From Mangifera indica (Eukaryota > Streptophyta > Magnoliopsida > Sapindales > Anacardiaceae), in the NCBI RefSeq assembly GCF_011075055.1, contig NC_058143.1, positions 15,205,057 through 15,269,056 of the forward strand: 64,000 bases of DNA, written 5' to 3'. Positions 24,674-38,542 of the stretch are shown here, one piece after another. The translations under genes and the position numbers were made by a program. Position 1 is the stretch's first letter, and every line of letters starts with the position of its first letter. The notes beneath the pieces are model-generated. The model saw only the letters and a list, made by a program, of their open reading frames with translations, did no database searches and was not told where the DNA came from.

Positions 24674-25018
24674 TGATACAAACCTTAGAAGAATCACACC
24701 TCAAAAACTAGTTATTGAGATGGGAGAGTTTAAAGCTATATAAATCTCACATTAGTTGTCCATACTTTTTAATGTGACTTCGCAACCTCGACTCCCATGT
24801 GGGCTAACTGTGCGCTAGCTCCCTGCTAGCCCCAGGGGAACACTGCAATGCCGATGTCACCACCCGTGCTACACAATTACGGCTAAGAGACATGATGATG
24901 ACTCTGATACTAAATGATATGAACTTTAGGAGAATCACACCTCAAAAGCTAGTTATTAAGATGGAAGAATCCAAGACTATATAAACCCCACACTAGTTGT
25001 TCATACTTTCTAATGTGA
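24674..25018 (-). mobile_element. TRIM-like element: two ~105-bp direct repeats around a short core
   Basis: 24674-24777 and 24915-25018 are direct repeats (TGATAYRAACYTTAGRAGAA, then ATCACACCTCAAAARCTAGT, ending CATACTTTYTAATGTGA). Just left of the right copy is ACTCTGATACTAAA (about 24901-24914). Its reverse complement, TTTAGTATCAGAGT, resembles the TGGTATCAGAGC primer-binding site complementary to initiator tRNA-Met. That places the 5' LTR at the right, so the element is on the minus strand, with a 137-bp core and no coding sequence, as in terminal-repeat retrotransposons in miniature. The LTR termini are not clean TG...CA and I saw no target duplication. Confidence 0.6.
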
Positions 25019-26035
25019 AATTCAAATATCATATCTTCTACTTGAGATCCTAACAAAAGAAGATATTGACAAACTTTCAGTAGTTTTAAATTTTGTATTT
25101 ATTTATATTGAACTCAAGTGAGATATTATTAACTTGAAATATAATTTTATTATTAAGCAAATATAAAATTTATTCATGAAATAAACATATAAAATTTTAA
25201 CCTTTAAAAGGTAATTTAAATTATACAAAATAATCTTTTATATAAAAGAATATAAAAAATTAAAACAGCCGTTGCATCTAGACTTTTTCACCGGCTAGAT
25301 GTGAAACAAAAGAATAATTCAATAGATTTCTCATTTAAGAAAAGAAAATTCTCAACTTCCAATGTAGCCAACAATTAATCATCACCAAAAGAGCCATCAC
25401 ATAAAACACTTAAAAGAAACAAAAACACATGAAGAGCCAGCAGAGGACGAATCCAACATGACGAATCTCTTGTTGATTTTAGGTTACCGACCACTAGATT
25501 TTGTGTTTCGGTCTGTACCATCAATGCAACAAGAACATTGAATTTAACCTAACTTCCAAATACAGACAAAGCTTACAACTAGCTCATTCAAGCCAATCAG
25601 ACAAGTTGGTCCATTTCTGACAGAGACAGAATGCAGAGTACCGTTTTTTACTAAAGTTTCTTTCCAAGGTAAAATTTCTGATTAATGGGTTAACTTAGAA
25701 ATTTCTAGGTAAGAAATTTCCTTACCATCAATCATCAAGTTTTTCTTTCATTTTGTCCTTCTGCTCTAAGTCAAATAGATTGTTCTTAAATGTTCTCTTT
25801 TTGAAAATTCTTTTTATATTCATTTTAGCGTTTGGATTCAGAGAAAAAAAAAAAAACACATAATACGGAAGAAAATATGTACGGAATAATAAACCCAGAA
25901 AACACAGGCTTTCTAAATATTAATTATTCAAAAGTGTTACAGAAATTGCAGATAATAATTGTTGAAACTGAATCAAACAAGATTGCCTAAAGAACAGGAT
26001 TAGCCCGGTGGAAAAAGGCTAAAAAGTTATGGACT

Positions 26036-26310
26036 GCAGATGCTGGTGGAAGCATAAGTTTTGCTGTCTTTCTAGCACAGCTCTTCTGTGGGTAACTTCA
26101 AGCAAACAAGACAATTTGATAGCTTTTAAACGAGAGTGGTGACATAAAAGTTGAATTATTGAGAGATGGCAGGCGCTAAAGTATGTTGATCTTTGAAGTT
26201 GTAGTGGGTGATGTTGTGCGCACTAGAGAGTTGGTGATCAGATTCCAGCCGGCTGATGGATTTTCATTGAGCTGCAACTCCTTGCCGGTGGATGAATCAA
26301 GCATATGACT
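26036..26310 (+). pseudogene. P2B-type Ca2+-ATPase (ACA) gene fragment, plus-strand arm
   Basis: Broken translation DAGGSISFAVFLAQ, SGDIKVELLRDGRR, IFEVVVGDVV, a damaged stretch, QPADGFSLSCNSLPVDESSI and a stop matches the membrane segment and actuator domain of plant autoinhibited Ca2+-ATPases, whose consensus here is close to FEIVVGDVV...IPADG...VDESSMTGES. It is a fragment of one region only, with stops and frameshifts. The same region recurs inverted at 26495-26810. Confidence 0.75.
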
Positions 26311-26494
26311 GGATGATCTGAGACTCCATATGGGCTGAGTCACAACAATCTCTGCAAAAAGAACTAGGCACCGTAAATTCAATGGATGAAGAGGAAGTAA
26401 TTTAGTGAGCTTAGAAAAAAAAAAAACAATTTATGATTCTTCTACCTTGGACTGTACATATATATAGCATCTAAAATCAATCACAGCTAACCCA

Positions 26495-26810
26495 TTAATC
26501 TTCTGCATATAGGAGAAGGTTCTCCCTGTCATTGCTCTTGACATGGTCATTTTCACCGGTGATATAGAGCTGCCCATTCAAGAGAAACCCATCTACAGGA
26601 ATTTGATCTTCAATTTTCAAAAACACAACATCACCCACTACAACTTCTAAGATCAACACGCCAGCGCCTGCCACCTCTAAATACTTCAACTTTTACGTCA
26701 CCACTCTCGTTTAAAAACTTTGTCAAATTCTCTAATTTGGTTGAAGTTACTCACAGCAGAAACTACAACGACTAGAAAAGCAACAAAATTTGTGCTTCCA
26801 CCGTAGACCT
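26495..26810 (-). pseudogene. P2B-type Ca2+-ATPase (ACA) gene fragment, minus-strand arm
   Basis: Read on the minus strand: VYGGSTNFVAFLVVVVSAVS, NFNQIREFDKVF, SGDVKVEVFRGGRR, then after a frame change LILEVVVGDVVFLKIEDQIP, VDGFLLNGQLYITGENDHVK. It is better preserved than the plus-strand arm but still frame-broken, and VDESSMTGES has shrunk to ITGEN. With 26036-26310 it forms an imperfect inverted repeat with a spacer of about 185 bp. No other part of the 1000-residue pump is present nearby. Confidence 0.75.
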
Positions 26811-27135
26811 GGCTTCTCGTTCAGTAAAAGACTTTTAATAGAAGGTGAAGATATATCGGTAAAGATGAAGAGTAAAAAGGTCTAAGTAAATGAACGACAA
26901 TAAGAGAAGCTAATCTTCTGGTGGATCAAAGGAGATTCATTCTGAGATGAAGCAAAATGAAAAGGATGAAGGAAATGCTCATCGGCTCTGAGTTATGTAA
27001 TGATTCAAAGCTGCATTTTTGCGCGTGAAAGTGATGCTTTTTTAAGTTTGGGAATCTAATTGACCCAGTCGGGCGTCTAATTTTCAACGAGTTCATACCT
27101 TGTCCCACCCAAGTTTTAACCTTAGACTTTTCCAC

Positions 27136-30100
27136 CCCTGATTATATAAATAAACCTTTTCACCTAAAACTTAACAAAATTGAAATAATCAGATTAACCC
27201 TAACTAAGTGCAATCATTATATTCACCGTATTACCTCTAAAAAAAACCCAGAAAATCTTGCTAGGTGCCGAAATTGCATCTTTATGGCCGAGTATCACTT
27301 TTTCTACTCTACTCTTCTCTTCTCTTCTATCCAATTTCATCTTTTACTGGTCCAGTCTCATCCACTCTTTTGGTGTGTTATTCCTCACCATTGATCAGTA
27401 TAATGTTTTAATGGGAAAATCTAAAATTTTAGCGTATATACTAGATGTGTAATTGATACAAAAAAGTTGTACGTAGAAAACTATGTGAATTGACCCTATA
27501 ACAATGAAAATTAGACACATAATTGGGAGGAGCCTGCTTTGTGAAACATGGGGGCATATCAGGTTTGTCTGTGTCGTGGGTTTGGGTCACATTGCAATCG
27601 GTCTGGTGTGCCTACGTTGCGATGGACTTGGCTTTGGTTCTGGAGGTTGATGACAATAAGAAAGAAGAAAAGGGATAAAAGAAAATGAGAAAAAGGTCAA
27701 GGAAAATGAATCTTTTCTTTTTTCAAAATTTAGATAATTAAAATGATTATTATACTTTTTACAATTTATTTTATGTTTACAAAATTAATTTTGTATAAAA
27801 ATAATTGTTAGGACGAACTTGGGTTTGAATAATGCAAATGAGGCAATGGACAATAAAAAGTTTTGTCAAAAGCCAAAAGCCAATGGTTTTATCCATGACC
27901 ATGGTTTTAGAAACTGAATTGACTGATTCAATTGGTTTGATTGTCTACGAATGGTTAGTCTGGTTTGGATGATGATTCTTAATAAGGGTTTTGAATTTGA
28001 ATTAATCATAATCAAATCAACCCAAAATTGTTGGTTCACGATTCAACTGTAGGGTTACCTTGATCAAATCCCTCTAATAATGTTTGCATAACGTCATGCT
28101 GATTTTAGTGTAAAAATAAACAAAATTTTTTTATATCTAAAGTCCCATCCATTGTATCATGTTGGGACTTTAGTCTAAAACTTTATCAATGAACATCACG
28201 TGTTTGACTAAATTCATTTATAAATAAATATAATTTGAACTTTAATATTTGGTGATTAATTAGACAAATTTATTTTAAATATTATTTTAAATATTTATTT
28301 AAATAATACTAATCAGACAGTTGATTGAGTTAGACTAGCCCTTTAATTAGGTCAATGCTTAGTTGGGGTTCAAAAACACTATCCATGAAAATTCTCCACT
28401 TGGGCAATGAATGTGTCATGAATTGCCTAATTAGTATTTGGGAAAAAAACTAAATGTGAAAGCCAGTTGAAGAATAGGAAACACTAGCATGGATTCCTAC
28501 TATCAGTTTTGATACCAATTTTGGTTTCTACCTTTAGTATTAAAGGCATTAATAGTTCGCATTATAAAACAGTAATTGAACAGACACATTGAAATCTCAA
28601 CCCATCAACCCACAAAAGACTTATTCCGATCCAAGGTTTAGTGTACTTTTGAAATTTTTATTTATAAAATTTTAAAAATTTAAATGTTCATCGTTCTATA
28701 ACGATTAAGGATAAAAATATTATTTAATTAAAAATATTAAAAAAATTAAAATTTTATCATATTTACCTCTTTAATTTAAAATTTTAACAATTTTCTTTTT
28801 CTATTCCCTTCCCCCACTAATATTTTAGAAAAGTTGCATTTTCCTTTAGGTTTAACATTTAGCAACAACTTGACATATATTTTTTCTTGTCTTCACATAC
28901 ATTTGTTGTGCTGTATAATTTTTTCATAATCATAAGTGAGGAAATTTTCAGATCTTTGCTTTCACGTTTAGTTCTCTTCTGTAGTTAGTCTCTTTTTGCT
29001 CCTTATGTATCTAATTCGTAATGTTATTTATATGCTTTGACTTTTCTTTTCTTTAATGAGGCAGAATGACACAGGTAAAGAGAAAGAGAAACAAACATAA
29101 GCCTTCATCAGGATGAAAAAGCCACTGTCCATTTCTCTCCCTTTCTCGGAGCATATTCAGGAGCCCTAATACTTGAAAGGATACTGACAAATTTTATGGC
29201 AGCGACTAGTGGTGGATTCTATCCATGTATACCCTTCTCTTGGGCTATTCTTACTTCCTGAGGCCACCAGAGTTCAAATTCTTTTTGTTCGTTTCTTCAG
29301 AAATTTGTGCCACATAATCACCAATTTGTCTAGTGTATCTTACCATACACAACTTTCATTTCAAAATTTGAACTCCCGTAAAACACCGAAGACAAGATAG
29401 CAAGGAGAAATCTCATCTGAATAATTTTGAGATCAAAGTAATCATTCTTAACAAGTAAAACAATGAGTTCAATCACTGGTCTTACAGTTCCTAAGCCAAG
29501 TAAATAACTTAAAGAGTTAGATGCTGAAATGTCGAGATTTGTGCCCGTTATCTATTTGCAGTTTCTAGGTGGCAGTTAAAAATTATTAATGCTGACATAG
29601 TGACATCTTTCCTTCTTGTGTCTGTACTCATGCCAAGCGGATAAGGAACAAAACAACAAGCCGAATTCCTTAAGATTCATGGTTTCTGGCTAGTCATGGG
29701 AAGTAGGGAAAGTCTCATTATTAATGGCATACAACAAACTAAACCATCAACTCAAGAACCATGCCTTTCTATAATGATACTAAGCAAAGTGACAAAATTA
29801 AACCCGGAAAAACTGCCAGAAGAGATTGTGAGAGATTATGCAGTGACGTTTTGGATACTTGGGTTACACCGAGATTGATGATTTTGTTAAGTTTGGATGG
29901 AAAGTCTTGCCAAATTTAGCTTCCAAACAAAGAAAAACATTACCATGTCCAACAAACTTAACAAAGAGGGATTAAATCTAAACTTTAATGCATTAAATAT
30001 AATATTATTTCAGTAATCACAATAATTAAGTGTGTGAGAGAGAGGTTAATAAAAAATGTAAATGAAATTAGGCAACAATGAAGATGACATTTTCTTGCTA

Positions 30101-31278
30101 GAAAGTTGAGTGTGGTACTGGTGAAAGAAGTTATCTCATTTGTCAAGGTTTGGGACACACAAAGATCAGAAAAATCATTGCTACCTGTTGTTTTCTCTGA
30201 AGAAAATGACTATCATTCTATGAACAATATAATAATAGCTAGGACCTAAGGAAAAAATGATAGTTACTGTTGAGTTTTCTTCTACTTTGACCTAGGAAGT
30301 AAATTATCATCCGGTTTTTTACCTCGAAAAAACAAATGTCGCAAAGAGAAGACATATACACTAAGAAAATCATTCAAGAGAGATCACGAGCAACCGTAAG
30401 GCAACATAAAGACCATGGTCATGCCTATCTGCCCAGTTAAATTGATTAATAGAAAGAGACTCAAAAGGACTGTATATATCTGATCAGTTGTACGTCCACC
30501 ATTTGATATAGGGATGTCAAGAGAATTTTCAAAGGCTATTTAATGACATTTTAACTACCCGGACAACTTCCTAAACTGGGTTTTTGTTTTACCTGAGAAA
30601 GCATAATCTCTTCATATTCATTGTTTTACGTAGAATAAACATGTTTGTTATCTCAATTCTTTCACTAGCATATATATGCTTACTTTCATGCTTATACTAA
30701 TTAACCAAGTTCAGTTTTAATGCATGATTACTGATTTAACTATCTAGAATCATGAAACCAATAGATCTACAAGAATGATATGTGAATTGAGCAGATTCAA
30801 AATGTGCTTTGGGCAATTTGATTTTGTTAATTGGCGAGATAGATCTGCCGGGATTCAGTGCAAATTCATGAAGAAAATCATATAACAGAATGAACTTATA
30901 TAGGATTTTAAACAGATCAGATTGCGAGAAAGCCAAGGAATGTATAATTAACAAATAAATTGACCTAAAAAGCACCAACCGAGCTGAGACAGAGAAATTC
31001 TGCCACTTAAAACCCTAACAACATCTCACACCTGCTAATAAGATTCTCTACAGACGCCCTTGACACACAAAAGACGAACACAACAATCCAAAACATAAAA
31101 AATTCCATAACAAGACCATGTAATATAAAAATGGCATAAAAATAAAGCAGAATCTACAACACGCATATGAACGAAACAAGATTTAACATACCTTAAATTC
31201 TAGGGTTTTCATAGAAAAATAACCCTAATGTGTTGTTGAGAAAACGGATCCGAAGAAGGGTTAGATAAGTCTTAATTC
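27136..31278. other. Gene-poor AT-rich stretch
   Basis: No gene supported. 28606-28960 begins with CAAAAGACTTATTCCGATCCAAGGTTTA, resembling the termini of the Mutator-like foldback family, but no second end was found. A small perfect hairpin, AAAGTCCCA...TGGGACTTT, lies at about 28139-28173. 30985-31278 may be part of the primary MIR167 transcript if that runs on the minus strand. Confidence 0.4.
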
Positions 31279-31396
31279 TCATGCTACCATCAATAGGTGA
31301 AGCTGCCAGATATGATCTAGTCTCTCCCAGATAAGGCAAAAGTAAGAAGAGCTCAGATCACGCTGGCAGCTTTAACCACTGGTGGAGCACGCATGA
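31279..31396 (-). ncRNA. MIR167: MIR167-like microRNA precursor hairpin
   Basis: Reading the minus strand, 31374-31354 is TAAAGCTGCCAGCGTGATCTG, which differs from the miR167 consensus TGAAGCTGCCAGCATGATCTG at positions 2 and 14. The opposite arm (31319-31298, minus) is TAGATCATATCTGGCAGCTTCA, similar to known miR167 star strands. The two arms pair along the duplex apart from a small internal loop and a bulge, the loop is about 34 nt, and the stem extends outward with CATGC/GCATG, so about 118 nt fold as one hairpin. The flank CACCAGTGGTT...CACCTATTGATGG is also as in other MIR167 precursors. By family knowledge miR167 targets ARF6/ARF8 mRNAs in auxin response. The plus strand also folds (its 5' arm TGAAGCTGCCAGATATGATC), so orientation is a judgement. 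Confidence 0.78.
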
Positions 31397-33756
31397 TTAA
31401 AGATTATATATCTTCTGAAATTTTCTTCTCCTTAATTCTATGAACTTCCTTCTTGATGAAAGTTATGTAGAGAAAGGGAGGAGATGATGAGGTGATATAA
31501 ATAGGTAGAGAACAATTAAAGATAAGTAGATAATTTTCTTTTTCTTTTTTCTACTTTTTCTAGGAACATTATTTGCTAGTTGCAGGCCACTCATTTGTTG
31601 TCTTGCGATTAGAATGGATCAAAGAGTATCAAATAAGACAATAAATAACAACTAGTAAATTAGTATTAAAAGAACCTGGAAATGGAGAAGAGAAAACTTG
31701 AATATGACGTATCAAAGATGGGACAGGAAAGTGGAGTTTGTGTTCCAGTAATTTTAGTAATTTTAAGAAGTGGTTAAAAAAAGGAGGATTAAGAGATTGA
31801 TGAAAAGTAGAGCAGTAGAGCCGTAATGATAATTTGAGTGATAAAAGAGAAAGTTACATATATAAGAGATTATAAGTTTAAGTCTTTTATGATGATATTT
31901 TAAAATTAAACTTTTACCTTATTTGGTTGAGTGATTATAAGAGCTAGTCATTAAACTTAGGATTTCACTTGTTTGACATGGTTGATTGTTTGGCTTGGAT
32001 GGGTTTCTCTTACCATAAAAGTAGAGAGCAACAGGAGAAAAGATGGAGAGATAGAGATGCATGTGGTCCATAAAGGAAGGAAATTGAATACAGTCACGCC
32101 CACCCACGGCATCACATGCAGACAGCTTATTAAAAGTTTCTAAATTACCTCTAAGCGAGGCTTTTATAACTTTTGTTGGCTGCAGACTCCCTTTCATGCT
32201 CACGCTTTCTCTCTCTGCATGCCTTTGTTTGTTGTAATGTAAGCATCGAGTATATGGGGGACCGAAGCCAATATGCACGGCTTCAAGATCTTGCATATAT
32301 GATTAAGAACAGGAATAATAAGGAAAGAGAGCTCCTCAATTTACCTTAGTACATGATGACAAAGTGTTTATGCAAGGTATCCGTTTCTCTTATTAAAAAA
32401 AAAAAAAATCTTAACTCTCTTATTATCAAGAGATAAATCTTGTATGCGAGAGAGTTGATAAAATAATCATAATTTTACTCTTTTGATAGATGGAAAAGGG
32501 AAAAAATTAATAAACTTCAATCAAGCCTCAAATCCAGAGTTTAGGTGGCCACATAAAAACTTTAATATGTTACCATTATTAGAAATCGGCATCATTAATT
32601 ATATTTTTTAATAAAAAAATGAATAGCAAAGTACTTTTCTGAAATGTTACTAGGTTTAATGTGATGACTAAAAGAATTTAGTACACTTTTTGTATAGTAG
32701 TTTGAGGTTATGGTAAAAGTGTGGGCCAATTGAGCTTTATTGGGTCATTGATGGGTACAACAACATAGAGAAATTCCAATTACAGATAGGAAACTTCCTG
32801 TTAAGGTTAGGTACTCTCTTTGAAATCTAAAGAATTCTTTTGATTACAGAAGAATTCATCACTGCATCCAAAAAGGAGTACCTCACTCATTCAATAATCT
32901 TTTATAACCGAGTAGTATGGGATTTTTTCTTAATTGAAATAAGAGGAAAACATATATATATGTGTGTATGTGCGTGTGAGTGTGTGTGTGTAATTCTTAG
33001 TTTATGAAATTTAATTAAATAACTTTTTTACCCATTATATGAAAATGAATAAAAGTGTGAGCAAATTGGATATAAAGAGTCTTTTTAATATATTTTGACT
33101 CATTGTTTAGAAGTTTTTGTCTATAATTATGTTATTGATGACTTTGGAAAAATGTTTTGGTAAAGTGTGAGTAGTGTTTACAAGAGAAATTTCCTAAAAA
33201 CTTAATTTTGAAAGAATTTTAAGGAGGATAGTTATATTTTTCAAAGAGTCTTCCCTTCCACATAAAGGTATTTCTTATGTAATTTTCTATGCCATACAGA
33301 ACTTTCTCTCTCTTTTGCCTAAGTGATTTTTTATATTTACATAACAAAACGGAAAAGTTATAATCTTATCGATTAAAATTCATATTTATATTTAAAAAAT
33401 AACTTTTTATTTTGTTATATTGAAACTATGGTAACTGGCAAAGAACTAATTTATTTTTCCACTTTAAAAAGAGATAAAGATGAAATGTAAGCTTATAAGT
33501 CACTTCCTCAAGGCAAGGAATGTATATCTTCATAATGGAGTACTTCTTACAATTGGTTCTTTTTTAAGTTGTTGATTCATGAATTTGATTAAGAAAAAGT
33601 TTTATTGTATAACAAATTGAAGTAATTATTGAAACAATCATTTAATCCTTGTATTAAGAGAATGTAAAACAAATTGAAATAATTAATATGTATGTCATTT
33701 TGTTAAATAATGTGATTGTCAATATAGTGGTATTCATTAAGGTAACTTATTGATTA
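31397..33756. other. Likely MIR167 promoter, then spacer to the AKR array
   Basis: On the minus strand CTATTTATATCACC (about 31492-31505) could be a TATA element about 100 nt above the hairpin. A 125-codon minus-strand frame at 31919-32296 resembles nothing I know and probably is not a gene. A TG/TA microsatellite lies at 32951-32992. From about 33480 the sequence belongs to the repeated AKR unit and recurs near 39870-40106. Confidence 0.4.
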
Positions 33757-34530
33757 GGCCAAAAGACTTATTCTTACCTAAGGTTTAATGTATTCCCAAA
33801 AAATACATACTTGTGGGTTTTAAAAACTTAAACACCCAATCATGAGTTATTAAATCTAACCAAAATCGTTAGTTATAAGAGATAAAATCTTCATTTTACC
33901 ATTAAACTCTAAAAAGTTATATCATTTTCCTCTTTTGATTTAGAAAACCAACATTTTCCCCTATGATTAAATTTTGAAAAATTCACTTCTCCCCCTAGGG
34001 TTTTTTCTTCGTTCTCTGGTGACTAGAATCTGTTTCCACCGTCGGCCAGCCTTCTCACCATCTTCTTCTCTCATTGTCGGCCTTCCCACAGTAGCAGAAT
34101 ATTCTGATGTCAATTTGTTGACTAGACAAATATGAATCGTTTTTGTCGAGTCGAAGAGATGAAGATGACAAATCATCTTCGCCCTTCGTCCGACAAAATT
34201 GCTACAATGGAAAGGCTAACAGCAAGAGGAGAAGATGGTGGGAAAGTCAATCAACAATAGAAACAGATTCATGTTGACAGAGAAAGAAGAAAAAATCTTT
34301 AAAAAAAAAGTGAATTTTTTAAAACTTAATCCTGAAAGAAAAATGTTAATTTTCCAAACCAAAAAGAAAAAATGATATAAATTTTTAGAATTTTTAGAAT
34401 TTTAAGCTTTAGTAAACTAATGGTTTTGGTTAAAATTAAAAACCCATGAGTGAATATTTAAGTTTTTGAAATCTCATAAATATGTTTTTGGGAATGGACA
34501 AAACCTTGGGTGGGAATAAACCTTTTGGCC
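33757..34530. mobile_element. Mutator-like foldback element, 774 bp, with 9-bp TSD
   Basis: Ends are GGCCAAAAGACTTATTCTTA at the left and, inverted, GGCCAAAAGGTTTATTCCCA at the right. The two arms continue as an imperfect inverted repeat for at least 300 bp, nearly to the centre (CTTCTTCTC / GAGAAGAAG tracts near the middle). The flanks are identical 9-mers, TATTGATTA at 33748-33756 and 34531-34539. The paralogous flank at 40098-40106 has a single TATTGATTA with no insert, proving insertion and its exact edges. A 9-bp duplication and long inverted repeats fit Mutator-like elements. There is no transposase, so it is non-autonomous. Confidence 0.92.
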
Positions 34531-36606
34531 TATTGATTATCATAAAGTAAAAATCACTTGTACTCAATTAGTGAACTAAAGAAGTTGCTTGACAAAAGAT
34601 TAAAAAGAAAAAAAAGTTCATTATACAAAAAGTTATCAACTGATTAACACCTTTTTGATTTTCTTCAACTTAAGAAAGAGGCAATGGGAGAGTTTTGTCA
34701 ACGATTCTGTTTTATATGTCTCCCAATCATATTGTTCACTTAATATTAATAATTATTAATAAAAAAACACTTTAAACAATATTATTAAAGTTGAAGCAAT
34801 TATATTGAAAGGTGAAGCCCTCAGTGTCACCAATAAAGGAGGACTGTTACGACGTAGCCTTTGCTTTTATGTTGTTAGCTTTATGATAAAATAATTGGTT
34901 AGTGCTTCTCTTTGTGACTCTCCCCACTTATAATTTCATAAAAATAATGAGTAATTAATTATACATATACAAACAAATTATACAAATTTATGTGTAAAAA
35001 TTAAAGTGATAATATCCGATTGAGTAATTTTAAAATGAAAGAAAAAATAAACAATTACGTCACATAATTATAAATTATTATCTTAAATTGTATAAATAAA
35101 TTTGTATACTTTGTTTGTACTACTAATTTGCTTGAGAAAATTCATAATGGGATCAACGAGCTTTGTAAGTATCGAAGTCTAATCTTATATATTGAGTTTA
35201 CCATTGTCTTCTATAAATGCCTATTGGGCCTTGGGCTCGATAGTAAAAGCCCATGGTATACTTATAGAATATGACTAAATACTATAGCCCATAGGAAACA
35301 TTAATTACCCTAATGATGCATTTGATTTATGTAATATTTTATTATTAAAATTAAAAAATTATTTTAAAGATAGATTACTTAAAATATTATTTTATATAAA
35401 TTATTATTATATTTGATAATATTTAATAAAAATTAATATGTATAAATGATTATTGTGTTTTATTTAAATGACTTTGAATATAATTATTCTAAAATATTTT
35501 TCATGTAACTTATTATATCAACTGAAAATGTGGGTATTTCAATCTTAAAAATTAATATGTAAAAATAAAATTATAATAAAATAAAGATTATTTTAATAAA
35601 CTTTTAATACATAAAATGGATGTGATAATCAAATTACCAAAGTAAATTCTCATTACTTCCATCCAACCACATCTAAAAATTAATTGCAATTAGAAGGGTT
35701 TCTCCTCGTAATCATTGTTAGATAGGTTTATAAAAGTTATGATTGAATGTTTCTTATGAAATTATTGTGAAATAAGATAGATATTTTGTAAAGTCTTATA
35801 AAATGTCGATGGGTAAAGGAGTTGGAGTTGATTGAATGTAATTACTAAAATAACTATTCATTTTTTGAAACAATATAACTATTTGTACATACTTTTGAAT
35901 GTACAAATGAATATATATATAATATATCATTATCTGACTGGATTGTGATTGAATAATTTTAAATTAAAAATAAAATAATATTCAGTCATATGATAACATA
36001 TTATATATATACATATTTATGTATTAAAAAATGTGTATATATAATATTATTTTTTTTGAAAACACTCACATAGAAATATGGTATTGACATGATCAAAGCT
36101 AAAGCATCAGTAGTATTTATATCATTAGAATGTGCTGCTAACCCTTCAAGAGGGGTAAATTGTATGTTTTTCCAAGGAAAAAGAGCAGTTGACCAATTAT
36201 AAACAAAAATAAAAAATATAGAAACATAGTTCCAGTATAGGGAAGCAATGGATCTAAGTTCCGAATGAATTCAAGGACATTTTCCAAAATAATTTGACCA
36301 ACAGTCGGAATGGTTTGTGGATTTCGAACACCTAAAAGGGTGGAACCTCAAAGTCTTAAGCGTGTGTGTTCGGAAATCGAATTTTAAAAGGAGTAGATGG
36401 ATAATGGAAAATTTATGACATATGAACTTACCTAGCAAATACATCACTAGTTACTTCATCATGGGCATATGTTGGACCAGCAATGCTTAATACAAGTATA
36501 AAATTTGATCACTGACTTGCTAAGTTTGACTAATGTACGTAGAAAAGTAGGCCCAAAAATGAATTAATTTACAGGATAAGCTTGCCACTACCCATGGTTG
36601 ATCCCT

Positions 36607-36614
36607 TATAAATA
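36607..36614 (+). promoter_or_regulatory. TATA box of AKR copy 1
   Basis: TATAAATA, 62 nt above the ATG; the same box is in the same place in copy 2. Confidence 0.65.
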
Positions 36615-36676
36615 TCACTCCACTCCTATCAAAGTTGGTGTTAAAAGCAAAAAAAAGAGAACAAGGTTTCAAGAAA

Positions 36677-38542
<1,866 letters not shown>

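Noticed and set aside
31919..32296. 125-codon minus-strand frame upstream of MIR167
   Set aside because: No family resemblance; more likely a chance frame in the MIR167 upstream region. It cannot be excluded without transcripts.
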